Source: Gp6-AA40 sp036802945
GTDB taxonomy: Bacteria > Acidobacteriota > Vicinamibacteria > Vicinamibacterales > UBA2999
Length of the DNA: 64,000 bases
Assembly (NCBI GenBank): GCA_036802945.1
Contig: DAIRVG010000003.1
Location: 77,263 to 141,262 of the forward strand
Reading direction: 5' to 3'
Under the pieces are notes generated by a model, which did no database searches, was not told the origin of the DNA, and was given only the letters and a program-made list of their open reading frames with translations. Of this stretch, positions 52,428 to 60,210 are shown piece after piece (the stretch's first letter is position 1; every line of letters starts with the position of its first letter). The position numbers and the translations under genes are program-made.

Positions 52428-53606
52428 TTCCAGCAGGCGATCGATCGCGCGGTGGCCAGTAACCCGACGATCGCGCAGGCCTCTACTGGCATCATGCGGG
52501 CCCAGGCGATCCTGCAGCAGTTGACCGCCGTGACGCGCCCGTCAATCAACGCGACCTTCACGACCAACACGATCGAGCCCGTGACGCGTTTTTCCGGAGC
52601 GGCCATCGTGCCCAGGACGCAGACGCTGACAGTAGGCACCCTCTCCGTGCCGGTGCTGACGCCGGTTGCGTGGGCCGTGCGGGGCCAGGCCGCCGACAAC
52701 GTGCTTGTCTCGCAGCAGACCGTCTCCGACGTGCGCAAGCAGGTTGCCGTCGCGGCGGCGCAGTCTTACCTCGCGATTATCGCCAGCCGACGGGCGCTGG
52801 AGTTGAACGAGCGCGCGCGCGACAATGCGAAGGCGCATTTCGATTACGCCAACCAGCGCTTCCAGGGGGGCATCGGCAGCCGGCTCAACATGCTTCGCGC
52901 GCAGCAGGAGATGACGAGCGACGAAGCGCGAGTCGAAGAAGCGAGGCTGGCGATCCGTCGTGCGCAGGAGGCGCTGGGCGTCCTCGTCGCGGCTGATGGT
53001 CCCGTCGATGCTGCTGACGAGCCGGTGTTCGACGCGGCGGTTGAGGACCTGCCCCTGACGCTCGACCAGCGCACCGACGTTCATCTGCTGTCGGTGCGCC
53101 AGTCGGCCGCCCAACGCGTCGCCGATGATTCCTGGAAGTACTACCTGCCGTCGGTGACCGCCGACGTTGCGTCGCAGCTCGTTGCGCCCGAGGCAGGTCT
53201 TTTCGCCAACCCGCGCTCCTGGCGTGCGTCGCTGTTCTTGAACATGCCGATCTTCGACTCGGGTTTCCGCGGCGGCCTCAAGACTGAGCGGATCGCGCTG
53301 CTCAACTCGATCAAGTTCGAGCGTGCCAACGTCGAACGCCAGGCTACTTCCGAGGTTCGTACGGCCCGCGAAGCCGTCGAGTCGACCTTACGCGCGGCGA
53401 TGGTGGCACGCCAGGCAGCGGATCAGGCAAATGAGGTTGTCCAGATTACCGACGTCGCGTTTCGCGAAGGGGCGACGACAAACATCGAAGTGCTGGACGC
53501 GCAGCGCCAGGCCCTGGATACCGGGACGCAGGCGGTGATTGCGGACGATGCGGTGAGACGCGCGCGGCTGGAACTTCTCGTCGCTCTCGGACGCTTTCCC
53601 CAATAA
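52428..53606 (+). CDS. TolC-family outer-membrane efflux channel, main part
   Basis: About 392 residues of an outer-membrane efflux protein. Two OEP repeats are visible: the first from FQQAIDRAVASNPTIAQA through QQTVSDVRKQVAVAAAQSYLAI and RALELNERARDNAKAHFDYANQRF; the second from DSWKYYLPSVTADVAS through PIFDSGFRGGLKTERIALLNS to VVQITDVAFREGATTNIEVLDAQRQAL. Long helices with coiled-coil pattern form the periplasmic tunnel. It is the third gene of the adaptor-pump-channel operon. It ends LLVALGRFPQ, just before a CACGAAA word repeat. Confidence 0.92.
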   Translation, partial: FQQAIDRAVASNPTIAQASTGIMRAQAILQQLTAVTRPSINATFTTNTIEPVTRFSGAAIVPRTQTLTVGTLSVPVLTPVAWAVRGQAADNVLVSQQTVSDVRKQVAVAAAQSYLAIIASRRALELNERARDNAKAHFDYANQRFQGGIGSRLNMLRAQQEMTSDEARVEEARLAIRRAQEALGVLVAADGPVDAADEPVFDAAVEDLPLTLDQRTDVHLLSVRQSAAQRVADDSWKYYLPSVTADVASQLVAPEAGLFANPRSWRASLFLNMPIFDSGFRGGLKTERIALLNSIKFERANVERQATSEVRTAREAVESTLRAAMVARQAADQANEVVQITDVAFREGATTNIEVLDAQRQALDTGTQAVIADDAVRRARLELLVALGRFPQ

Positions 53607-53610
53607 AAAG

Positions 53611-53691
53611 CAACCACGAAAATCTCGAAGGCCACGAAAACCTATAAAGGAATTCGTGACCTTCGCGCCTATCGTTGACCTTCGTGGTTAA
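53611..53691. repeat. Paired-arm CACGAAGG word repeat after the efflux operon
   Basis: The left arm (AACCACGAAAATCTCGAAGG, CCACGAAAA) and right arm (TTCGTGACCTTCGCG, TTGACCTTCGTGGTTAAG) are inverted. It lies between the convergent channel and M48 protease genes and could serve both as 3' hairpin. Confidence 0.87.
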
Positions 53692-53714
53692 GAGCGTCTT
53701 TGTGCTCTTGAGAG

Positions 53715-55127
53715 CTACCTGTCTGAGATCTGAATGTTCTGCCGGATCTTCCTGAACGTACTGTCGTAGGTCCCCACCTCGGCCCTTGGCGCTACGCCAA
53801 TCACATACAGGATGCTGCCGTCGCGCAGCTGCGTCGTTGCCAGTGAGATGTATTCCGGCTGACCGGTCACCTCCGAGACGTTCGCGAGCGGGATGGTGAT
53901 GCCCGAGCGCCCGCCGACGTTTTCGTTCTTCGCGTTTCCCTGCTGCTTGAGCTCCGGGTTCGCCTGCGCGAAGTTGCGCAGCAGCGAGTTGGTATCGCGC
54001 TGAAGGTTGCCCGTGCCCTGTGTGATGCCGACCTCGACACCATGCGTGAACGCCGAGTTGCCGTTGCCCTCGAAGTAAGCTCCCTGAGGCGCGTACGTGA
54101 TCGAATTGTTGGCGGACGCGACCTGCTGCCAGTTCGACGGCACGGCCACGCGAAGCGCGTTGCTCGGCTGATACGTGCGGAGGCTGCCTGACGGCGGCTC
54201 GACCTTGACAACGCGGCCCGTCGCTCCCGTTGATCCGCTGTTAATCGTGCCGTTCTTCTGGTTCTGGGCGATTTGGGCCGCGGTCAACCCCGGCGACATA
54301 CCCTTCAGCCGGGACTGCATCCCCGTGAACTCGCCGGTATTCGTGATCCGATCGCCCTGCACGCCAAGCGTCCGCGCTTCCTGCTCGATCCGCTGATTGC
54401 GGTTGCCGGGATTCGGGTGGTCGCTCAGCCACTCGGGCCCGCCGCCGCCGCCCTGCGCCTCGAGCACCTTGAAGAAGTCAGCCATATGCTTCGGGTCGTA
54501 CCCGGCGCGGGCCATGATCTGGGCGCCGTTGATGTCGGCCTGGGTCTCGTACTCGCGGCTGAACTTCATGAAGTACGTGCTCAGACCGATATTCGAGCCG
54601 TTCGCGATGATGCTCCCGGCGGTGCCGCCGACGATTGCGCCAAGCACCTGGCCGGCAATTGCGCCGATCTGGAACTTCTCGCCCTTGGTGGCTTGCGCCG
54701 TGCCATGGCGAAGGGTGACGTGGCTCAGCTCATGCGCCATCACGCCGGCGATCTCACCTTCGTTGCGCGCCGCTTCAAGCATGCCCCTGTTGAGGAACAT
54801 CGGCCCGCCCGGCAGCGCGAAGGCGTTGATCTCCTTCTGGTTCACTACCCTGAACGTGTAGCGGAATTCCGGATGCCGCTGTTCGGCCGGAATCGCTGCG
54901 ACGAGACGCTGGCCGATTCCCTGGATGTATTCGTCCACGGAGGAATCGTTGAGCATCGGCATCTCTTTCTGGACCTGCGCCACCGCTTCCTGTCCAAGCT
55001 TCACGTCGTCAGCCGGCGAATACTTGTTCGGCGGAGGAGTGATCTTCGTCTGCGCGGACGCGGTGCCCAGCGCGACCGTAAGCATCAGGACCGGAATGAG
55101 GCGATAGGTGGACATTCTTGAAGTCAT
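53715..55127 (-). CDS. Secreted M48-family metalloprotease
   Basis: A 470-residue periplasmic protease of the BepA/LoiP type. A signal peptide (YRLIPVLMLTVALGTASAQ) is followed by the M48 domain with GGPMFLNRGMLE, zinc motif HELSHVTLRH (HExxH) and the third ligand glutamate in YETQADINGAQIMARAGYDP, then a short Gly-rich SDHPNPGNRNQRIE segment. A hydrophobic Gly-rich helix (IGAIAGQVLGAIVGGTAG) may associate with membrane. The C-terminal 200 residues form a separate beta-rich domain (RVAVPSNWQQVASANNSITY to PEYISLATTQLRDGSILYVI). ATG 55127 is chosen; ATG 55115 is four codons downstream. Confidence 0.88.
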   Translation of the reverse strand: MTSRMSTYRLIPVLMLTVALGTASAQTKITPPPNKYSPADDVKLGQEAVAQVQKEMPMLNDSSVDEYIQGIGQRLVAAIPAEQRHPEFRYTFRVVNQKEINAFALPGGPMFLNRGMLEAARNEGEIAGVMAHELSHVTLRHGTAQATKGEKFQIGAIAGQVLGAIVGGTAGSIIANGSNIGLSTYFMKFSREYETQADINGAQIMARAGYDPKHMADFFKVLEAQGGGGGPEWLSDHPNPGNRNQRIEQEARTLGVQGDRITNTGEFTGMQSRLKGMSPGLTAAQIAQNQKNGTINSGSTGATGRVVKVEPPSGSLRTYQPSNALRVAVPSNWQQVASANNSITYAPQGAYFEGNGNSAFTHGVEVGITQGTGNLQRDTNSLLRNFAQANPELKQQGNAKNENVGGRSGITIPLANVSEVTGQPEYISLATTQLRDGSILYVIGVAPRAEVGTYDSTFRKIRQNIQISDR

Positions 55128-55229
55128 GGCAGGACCTAGTGCAATGACATTGCCGGATTTGCGAATTCGCGAATCGATGGATTTTATCTGCAAATCCCCA
55201 ATCAAAATCAGCCGAATCCGTGGATTCGG

Positions 55230-55889
55230 TCAGTACCTTAATACCGCTCCCGCGGTCAGACGCCAGAAGCTGAGCCTCGTGCTGCCGAACGTAACGGCTT
55301 CATCGTCCTTGCTGAGGTTCTTGAAATGGCGCAGCTCGAAGCGCGCCCCCGCGCGAGGCGAGATAAACCCGATCGCCCCGCCTCCGACGTCCAGTCCAAG
55401 CAGGTTGCTGTTGGTATTGAATACGTTTGCCTGCGTCTGGATGTGGGCGTGAAGCAGGCCGACGCCGGCGACCAGATACGGACGCAGTGAGTCCTGCGTA
55501 ATCACGCGAGGCACGGCGAAGATCACGTTGCCGGTGAGGGTCGTGACATTGCTCTGCGAGATGAGTCCGCTAATGCCGCGCTCGAAGAAATGAGGTGTGT
55601 GCTCGAAGTCCCCTTCGATGCCCAGGACGCCGTCGCCCAGGATGGCTGCCGATACGCCGAACGTGGTTTTTCTTGCGCCAGCCGGTTGCTGCGGAGACTC
55701 CGGATCGGGAATGTTCGTGTGGCCGGCGAACTTCGCGCCGATGAAGGGGATGACCAGAAGGTCGGCTTGCGCGTGCGCGCTCATTGGAATCAGGCACGCG
55801 ATCGCCGCGATCGCGGAAATAAGCCACGGCTTGGCCGCCGAAGCCCGAAGGGCGACGGTGGGAGACCCGGAAGCACGGAGGTTCAACAT
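55230..55889 (-). CDS. Outer-membrane beta-barrel protein of unknown function
   Basis: A 219-residue protein from ATG 55889, which has AGGGAAC upstream. A signal peptide (PWLISAIAAIACLIPMSAHAQ) precedes eight or so strands with alternating hydrophobic residues (LLVIPFIGAKFAGHTN, VLGIEGDFEHTPHFFE, LRPYLVAGVGLLHAHIQ, GGGAIGFISPRAGARFELRHF), ending SFWRLTAGAVLRY with a terminal aromatic. This is the look of small OmpW/OmpA-like barrels. Residues 8-20 (GSPTVALRASAAK) are read from an intergenic-type repeat. The function is unknown. Confidence 0.72.
   Translation of the reverse strand: MLNLRASGSPTVALRASAAKPWLISAIAAIACLIPMSAHAQADLLVIPFIGAKFAGHTNIPDPESPQQPAGARKTTFGVSAAILGDGVLGIEGDFEHTPHFFERGISGLISQSNVTTLTGNVIFAVPRVITQDSLRPYLVAGVGLLHAHIQTQANVFNTNSNLLGLDVGGGAIGFISPRAGARFELRHFKNLSKDDEAVTFGSTRLSFWRLTAGAVLRY
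55838..55878. repeat. CGAAGCCCGAAGGGCGACGG word inside the barrel gene 5' end
   Basis: A near copy of the GAAGCCGAAAGGCGACGG word found at 35742-35762. Here it is translated as part of the N-terminal region before the signal peptide, suggesting the gene start has incorporated a repeat. Confidence 0.55.
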
Positions 55890-55947
55890 GTTCCCTGGAT
55901 CGCGGCAGCCCGTTGGCCCGTCGAAGCGGTCAGGCGAAGGCGGCCCG

Positions 55948-57015
55948 TTACCCAACGAAGAGGCGGAGGAACGCTCGAGCGTAGAGAGAAGAGTTGATGT
56001 CGCCATCCTGCAGCGAGAACGGCGCGCTCAGACCATCGCTGTTGGCGAGGAGGATCAGCGTCAGGCGCTTGTTCGGGACTTTGATGATCAGCGACGAGTA
56101 GGCGCCCGGCGTCAGGCCAAACTGCCAGTACACCAGGTTCCCGTTGTAGTTCTGGATGAACCAGCCGAGCCCCGTGGGCATCACCGCGTCGCTTGTCGTT
56201 CGCGCACTCGACCACATCGCCGCCATCGTCTCACGGTGGAGCAGGGTTGAGTCGTCAAGGGCGGCGTCGAAACGGGCCAGATCGCGGACGGTCGAGATCG
56301 CGCCGGTTGCGGCGCTCAGCGACTTCGAGACGCTCGTGTTGACGGAGGCGTTTCCACCGCTGACGCGATAAGGAAGTGCCATTCGCTGCAGGACGCGGCT
56401 AAACCGTTCGAGTTGGCTGTCGCTGAAAATCGCCAGGTCATCGGCGGAACCATCGTCCACGTTCTGTGCGGGCACCGAATCGAACATCCCGAGGCGCTCG
56501 AAGATTTGTTCCGTCAGCGCCTGGCGGAACGGCGTCGGGTTTTTCCGGATGCAGGCTTCGATGAAACCTGTGAGCGTCGCATAGCGGCCGCCGTCGTATT
56601 TGAATCCTCCGCTCTGGGAGCGATGGGTCAGGATGTCGCGAGCCGTAGTGCCCTGCTCGGCAAAGGACGGCATCCATTGCTGGAGGCGATCGTCAAGGCC
56701 AGCGTGGCCTGTTTCGACACACTGCTCGAGAAACAACGCGGCGGAGAGCGCCTCCGTCAAATCAGCAATGTGGTACGGCGTGTCGGCCCGCGCGACGATC
56801 GAGTGCTCAACATCTGAAAGGCCAAACCCGCCGTCCCACACGATGCGTCCGTCCTGAAGAACTGCGGCCGACATGGCCGGAATGCCGGATTGCTGGCGCA
56901 ACGAATCCAGGTAACGCTCGAGGAGCGAAAAGGTCAAGCTCTGTGCCTTGGCCGGGTGACCAAGCACAACAGACACGAGCAGCGCTAAAAGCGCGGTTCT
57001 TATGGAACGACCCAT
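55948..57015 (-). CDS. Beta-lactamase-fold (class C serine hydrolase family) protein lacking catalytic residues
   Basis: A 355-residue exported protein with signal peptide (TALLALLVSVVLGHPAKAQ). The body follows the beta-lactamase/penicillin-recognising fold: SGIPAMSAAVLQDGRIVWDGGFGLSDVE, GLDDRLQQWMPSF, TARDILTHRSQSG, TGAISTVRDLARFDAAL and GLGWFIQ. The catalytic motifs are altered. SxxK is replaced by DLTE (D85, E88 in YHIADLTEALSAAL), the YxN position reads YDG, and the third motif HxG/KTG reads FGLTPG. It is therefore probably a non-catalytic pseudoenzyme that binds rather than hydrolyses. The frame is intact, so it is not a decayed gene. Confidence 0.8.
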   Translation of the reverse strand: MGRSIRTALLALLVSVVLGHPAKAQSLTFSLLERYLDSLRQQSGIPAMSAAVLQDGRIVWDGGFGLSDVEHSIVARADTPYHIADLTEALSAALFLEQCVETGHAGLDDRLQQWMPSFAEQGTTARDILTHRSQSGGFKYDGGRYATLTGFIEACIRKNPTPFRQALTEQIFERLGMFDSVPAQNVDDGSADDLAIFSDSQLERFSRVLQRMALPYRVSGGNASVNTSVSKSLSAATGAISTVRDLARFDAALDDSTLLHRETMAAMWSSARTTSDAVMPTGLGWFIQNYNGNLVYWQFGLTPGAYSSLIIKVPNKRLTLILLANSDGLSAPFSLQDGDINSSLYARAFLRLFVG

Positions 57016-57113
57016 GGTTTGGAGCTGGGAACCCCGGGTGAGATCATAGCACCCGGGCTGGATATTAGTGGGCAGTGCATAGCTTCTGTGTTACATTTTC
57101 GGTCATTCAAGGC

Positions 57114-57755
57114 ATGACCCTTAGATCAGGTGGATCTGAAGCCTCGGTGACGCTCGAGCCACGTACGGCCGATACCCGTAACGTGACAAATTGCGCTGCC
57201 AGGCCGAGTTCCCGCGGCGCGGGCCTGGTTAGGCTCGCGATATATGCTCTGGTTTTGGCCGCCTCGGTCGCCAGCCTTTATGCTGCGGAAGGCCTCCGAA
57301 TCGTCCCCCTGGTCCGAGACGACACCGTGCTCGTTTCGTTCGAGCTCACCGACGGCTATACGGAGGCGGTCCGCGACGCGGTCAAGAGCGGCCTGAAGAC
57401 GACCTTCACCTACACAGTGGAGCTGCGACAGGACGTGCCCGCCTGGGTAGACCGGACGATTGCGACCTCCATCGTCACCATTAGCGTCCAGTACGACAAC
57501 CTCACGCGCCGCGCAATGCTCGTCCGCACGGTAGACGCACACGTGGACTCGACCGAGACGACCGAAGACGACGCGGTGATCCGGCAGTGGATGACGAGGT
57601 TCCAGAAGATGCCGCTGTTCAGGACGGCGGAGCTGGAGCCGAACCGCGAGTACTACGTGCGCGTTGGCGCAACCGCGCGGCCGACGAACGGATCGATGCT
57701 GTGGCCGTGGGGCAGCGGCATCTCCGGCATCACCAAGTTTACGTTTCTCCGCTAA
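57114..57755 (+). CDS. DUF4390-like exported protein
   Basis: A 213-residue protein from ATG 57114 (CAAGG just upstream); a GTG at 57182 is an alternative that would place the hydrophobic segment nearer the N-terminus. VRLAIYALVLAASVASLYA is a signal or anchor. The mature part (LRIVPLVRDDTVLVSFELTDGYTEAVRDAVKSGLKTTFTY split as LRIVPLVRDDTVLVSFELTD, then AVKSGLKTTFTYTVELRQ) and the closing YYVRVGATARP resemble DUF4390, a family of unknown function often near envelope or signalling genes. Its stop TAA is the first codon of a word repeat. Confidence 0.72.
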   Translation: MTLRSGGSEASVTLEPRTADTRNVTNCAARPSSRGAGLVRLAIYALVLAASVASLYAAEGLRIVPLVRDDTVLVSFELTDGYTEAVRDAVKSGLKTTFTYTVELRQDVPAWVDRTIATSIVTISVQYDNLTRRAMLVRTVDAHVDSTETTEDDAVIRQWMTRFQKMPLFRTAELEPNREYYVRVGATARPTNGSMLWPWGSGISGITKFTFLR

Positions 57756-57782
57756 CTCCCAACCTCCAACATCCAACTCCTA
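57753..57782. repeat. AACTCCC/AACCTCC word repeat beginning at a stop codon
   Basis: Words AACTCCC, AACCTCC, AACATCC and AACTCCT follow directly from the TAA of the DUF4390-like gene. It is a single arm, the same family as 26902-26921. Confidence 0.75.
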
Positions 57783-57816
57783 AGGGGACTACAATCAGCC
57801 CCGCGAGGAGGGATCT

Positions 57817-58275
57817 ATGGCCGACGCGATCCGGGTGGTCGAGTATTTCTACGTCACAGTGTCGAACAAACCGGGTGAGGGCGCGCGGCTGCTCGACACG
57901 TTGCGGCGCGAAAGGGTGAACCTGCTCGCGTTCTCCGCGTTTCCAGCGGGACGAAAGTCACAGGCTGACTTTGTGCCCGAGGACGCCGCCGCCTTCAGGC
58001 GCGCGGCGAAGAAGGCCAAGTGGAAGGTAAAGGGTCCGAAGAAGGGCTTCCTCGTTCAGGGTGACGATCGCGTCGGCGCCGTCGCCGATCTCATTGGCGC
58101 CCTTGCGGCCGCGAAGATCAACATCACGGCGCTGGACGCCGTGAGTGTCCACGGCCGTTACGGCGCGATCTTCTGGGTGGCGCCGAAGGATCTGAAGAAA
58201 GCGACGAAGGTTGTCGGCGCGATGAGCGCCCCGCAGGCGGGCATCGACGCCGCCATGGCGACGCTGGGCGTCTAG
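57817..58275 (+). CDS. Tandem ACT-domain protein
   Basis: A 152-residue soluble protein from ATG 57817, with GAGGAGG upstream. Two ACT-like halves are visible: RVVEYFYVTVSNKPGEGARLLDTLRRERVNLLAFSA (read as VVEYFYVTVSNKPGEGARLL, then ERVNLLAFSAFPAG) and KGFLVQGDDRVGAVADLIGALAAAKINITALDAVS. ACT domains bind amino acids or other small ligands to regulate enzymes. No catalytic domain is attached, so it is a stand-alone sensor or partner of unknown target. Its stop overlaps the stop of the convergent helicase gene by four bases. Confidence 0.85.
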   Translation: MADAIRVVEYFYVTVSNKPGEGARLLDTLRRERVNLLAFSAFPAGRKSQADFVPEDAAAFRRAAKKAKWKVKGPKKGFLVQGDDRVGAVADLIGALAAAKINITALDAVSVHGRYGAIFWVAPKDLKKATKVVGAMSAPQAGIDAAMATLGV

Positions 58276-60038
58276 GAATCACGGTCGCGTCGAATCGTGA
58301 CCTTCTGCCCGCGCAGCGACGCGCCTTTCATGGCCTTGACGACGTCGTCGGCGATCTCCTCGGGAACTTCGATCAGTGAAAAGTTCTCGGCGATCTGAAT
58401 CGCGCCAAGGCTCTTTGACGTGATGCCCGCCTCCCCGGTGATCGCCCCTACGAGATCCGCGGGGCGTATCCCCGCTTTCCGTCCGGCGCCGATGAACAAC
58501 TTGACGTTGTCGCCGTTGCTGGCAGGACGGGAGCGACCATCGCGGGGCGAACCCTGACCCGATGACGCGCGGCGCGGATCCCCACCGGACACGCGGCGTG
58601 GACCCTTGGGTTCCGCGGGGGCAGGTGTAACGATCTCCTCCTCCTCCTGATCGCCTCCACTCATCTGATGTGCCATCTTCACGGCCGCCGCCGCCACATC
58701 CACCAGATCGAATTCTCCTGCCAACGACTCGACGACCACCCGCACGCTGTCAAGGTCACCCGCGACGAGATGCTCTCGGATCGAGGCGCGCGTCACCTCG
58801 AGACGCCGCGCCCGCAGGTCCGCGACCGATGGCACCGTGGCCATATCGATCTTCTGTTTCGTGAACGCCTCGATGCTGCGCAGCAGCCGATGCTCGCGCG
58901 GTTCGGCGAGGGTGATGGCCGTCCCCTCGCGTCCGGCGCGTCCCGTTCGCCCGATGCGGTGAACGTAGCCCTCCGGTGAGGTCGGCACGTCGTAGTTGAC
59001 GACGTGCGAGAGTTGCTCGATGTCGAGCCCACGCGCGGCGACGTCGGTGGCGATGAGGAGATCCGTTTTGCTCGATCGCACGCGGTTCATCACGGCGTCA
59101 CGCTGACGCTGCTCCATGCCGCCGTGCAGCGCTTCGGCGCGATAGCCGTGTGCGTTGAGCGTCTCGGTGAGCGTGTCGACTTCGATGCGCGTGCGGCAGA
59201 AGACGAGTGCCGCCTCCGGGTTCTCCATGTCGAGGATACGATCGAGCGCGGCTGGTTTCTGATCACGACGGACGATGTAGCCCAGCTGGCGGACGCGGGG
59301 CATCTTGCCGGCGGCCGTCTTCTCGCGCGCGATCGTCACGCGCTGCGGCTTCTTCAGGTGGCGCTCGGCAATCTTCAGGATGCGTGCGGGCATCGTCGCG
59401 GAAAATAACGTCGTCTGCCTCGTGTCGGGCGTCTCCTGGAGAATCGTCTCGATGTCTTCGGCGAAGCCCATGTCGAGCATTTCGTCGGCCTCGTCCAGTA
59501 CCAGGACGCGCACCGCGTCGAGATTCAACGTCTTGCGCCGGATGTGATCGAGCGCCCGGCCGGGCGTGGCGACAACGATGTCAGCGCCGCGGTCGAGGGC
59601 GCGGATCTGCTGCTGCATCGAGGCGCCGCCGTAGAGCGGGACGACAGCAAGCCCGGTCCCGCGAGCATAGCGATGAATCGCCTCGGAGACCTGCATCGCC
59701 AGCTCGCGGGTGGGGACGAGGACGACGCCGCATGTGGGTGGCCGCTTCGGTGCCTTCCGAATCAGACGCGCTCCGCCCTCTTCGGAGGTCGTGTGAAGAG
59801 CCTGAGGGTTAGCCGCAGATATCTGCTGAATCATTGGCAATGCGAAAGCCGCCGTCTTGCCCGTGCCCGTAGCCGCCTGCGCGAGAAGGTCGCGTCCGGC
59901 GAGCATCAGTGGAATCGTTTCGCGCTGCACCGGCGTCGGCTCTTCGTAGCCGAGCGACGTGAGGGTGGCGACCAGCGCGTCAGTGAGGCCGAGGGTGGAG
60001 AACACGTCAGTAGAAGAGCTTTGTTTCGGCGAGGCCAT
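58272..60038 (-). CDS. DEAD-box RNA helicase with DbpA RNA-binding domain (DeaD/CsdA-like)
   Basis: A 588-residue ATP-dependent RNA helicase for ribosome assembly or mRNA remodelling. Motifs in order are FSTLGLTDALVATLTSLGYEEPTPVQ (Q motif region), AATGTGKTAAFALP, VPTRELAMQ, VVATPGRALDH, VLDEADEMLD (DEAD), FSATMP, the ARGLDIEQL segment and HRIGRTGRAGREG. A basic Ser/Gly-rich linker leads to a C-terminal DbpA-type domain (VKLFIGAGRKAGIRPADLVG to VTIRRD) that binds structured RNA. Start is ATG 60038; an upstream start at 60263 reads through direct repeats and is rejected. Confidence 0.92.
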   Translation of the reverse strand: MASPKQSSSTDVFSTLGLTDALVATLTSLGYEEPTPVQRETIPLMLAGRDLLAQAATGTGKTAAFALPMIQQISAANPQALHTTSEEGGARLIRKAPKRPPTCGVVLVPTRELAMQVSEAIHRYARGTGLAVVPLYGGASMQQQIRALDRGADIVVATPGRALDHIRRKTLNLDAVRVLVLDEADEMLDMGFAEDIETILQETPDTRQTTLFSATMPARILKIAERHLKKPQRVTIAREKTAAGKMPRVRQLGYIVRRDQKPAALDRILDMENPEAALVFCRTRIEVDTLTETLNAHGYRAEALHGGMEQRQRDAVMNRVRSSKTDLLIATDVAARGLDIEQLSHVVNYDVPTSPEGYVHRIGRTGRAGREGTAITLAEPREHRLLRSIEAFTKQKIDMATVPSVADLRARRLEVTRASIREHLVAGDLDSVRVVVESLAGEFDLVDVAAAAVKMAHQMSGGDQEEEEIVTPAPAEPKGPRRVSGGDPRRASSGQGSPRDGRSRPASNGDNVKLFIGAGRKAGIRPADLVGAITGEAGITSKSLGAIQIAENFSLIEVPEEIADDVVKAMKGASLRGQKVTIRRDRDS

Positions 60039-60049
60039 CCGATCATTGT

Positions 60050-60124
60050 CCCACCTTCGCGCCTTTACGCGGTAAGGCGCTTCGGCGAGGCAGGCCCACC
60101 TTCGCGCCTTTCGCGGTAAAGCGC
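60050..60124. repeat. Two direct 30-bp repeats upstream of the helicase gene
   Basis: CCCACCTTCGCGCCTTT followed by CGCGGTAA occurs at 60050-60080 and again at 60095-60124 with one indel and one substitution. The space between holds a CTTCGGCGAGG word also found near ftsH. A CCCCAGGAGCTTGGGG palindrome follows (about 60127-60142). Confidence 0.82.
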
Positions 60125-60166
60125 TCCCCAGGAGCTTGGGGATTGGGCGTGGTTTGTTGAGTTGAG

Positions 60167-60210
60167 TTACTGATCGTGGCCTTCTCTGTGTCGGTGCGTC
60201 TCTGTGGCCC
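60167..60210. repeat. CACAGAG word repeat forming the 3' end of the adenylation gene
   Basis: On the minus strand words CCACAGAGA, CGCACCGAC, ACAGAGAAG and GCCACGATC encode the terminal TETHRHREGHDQ of the adenylation-carrier protein, and CTCAACTCAAC follows its stop TAA. Confidence 0.7.
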
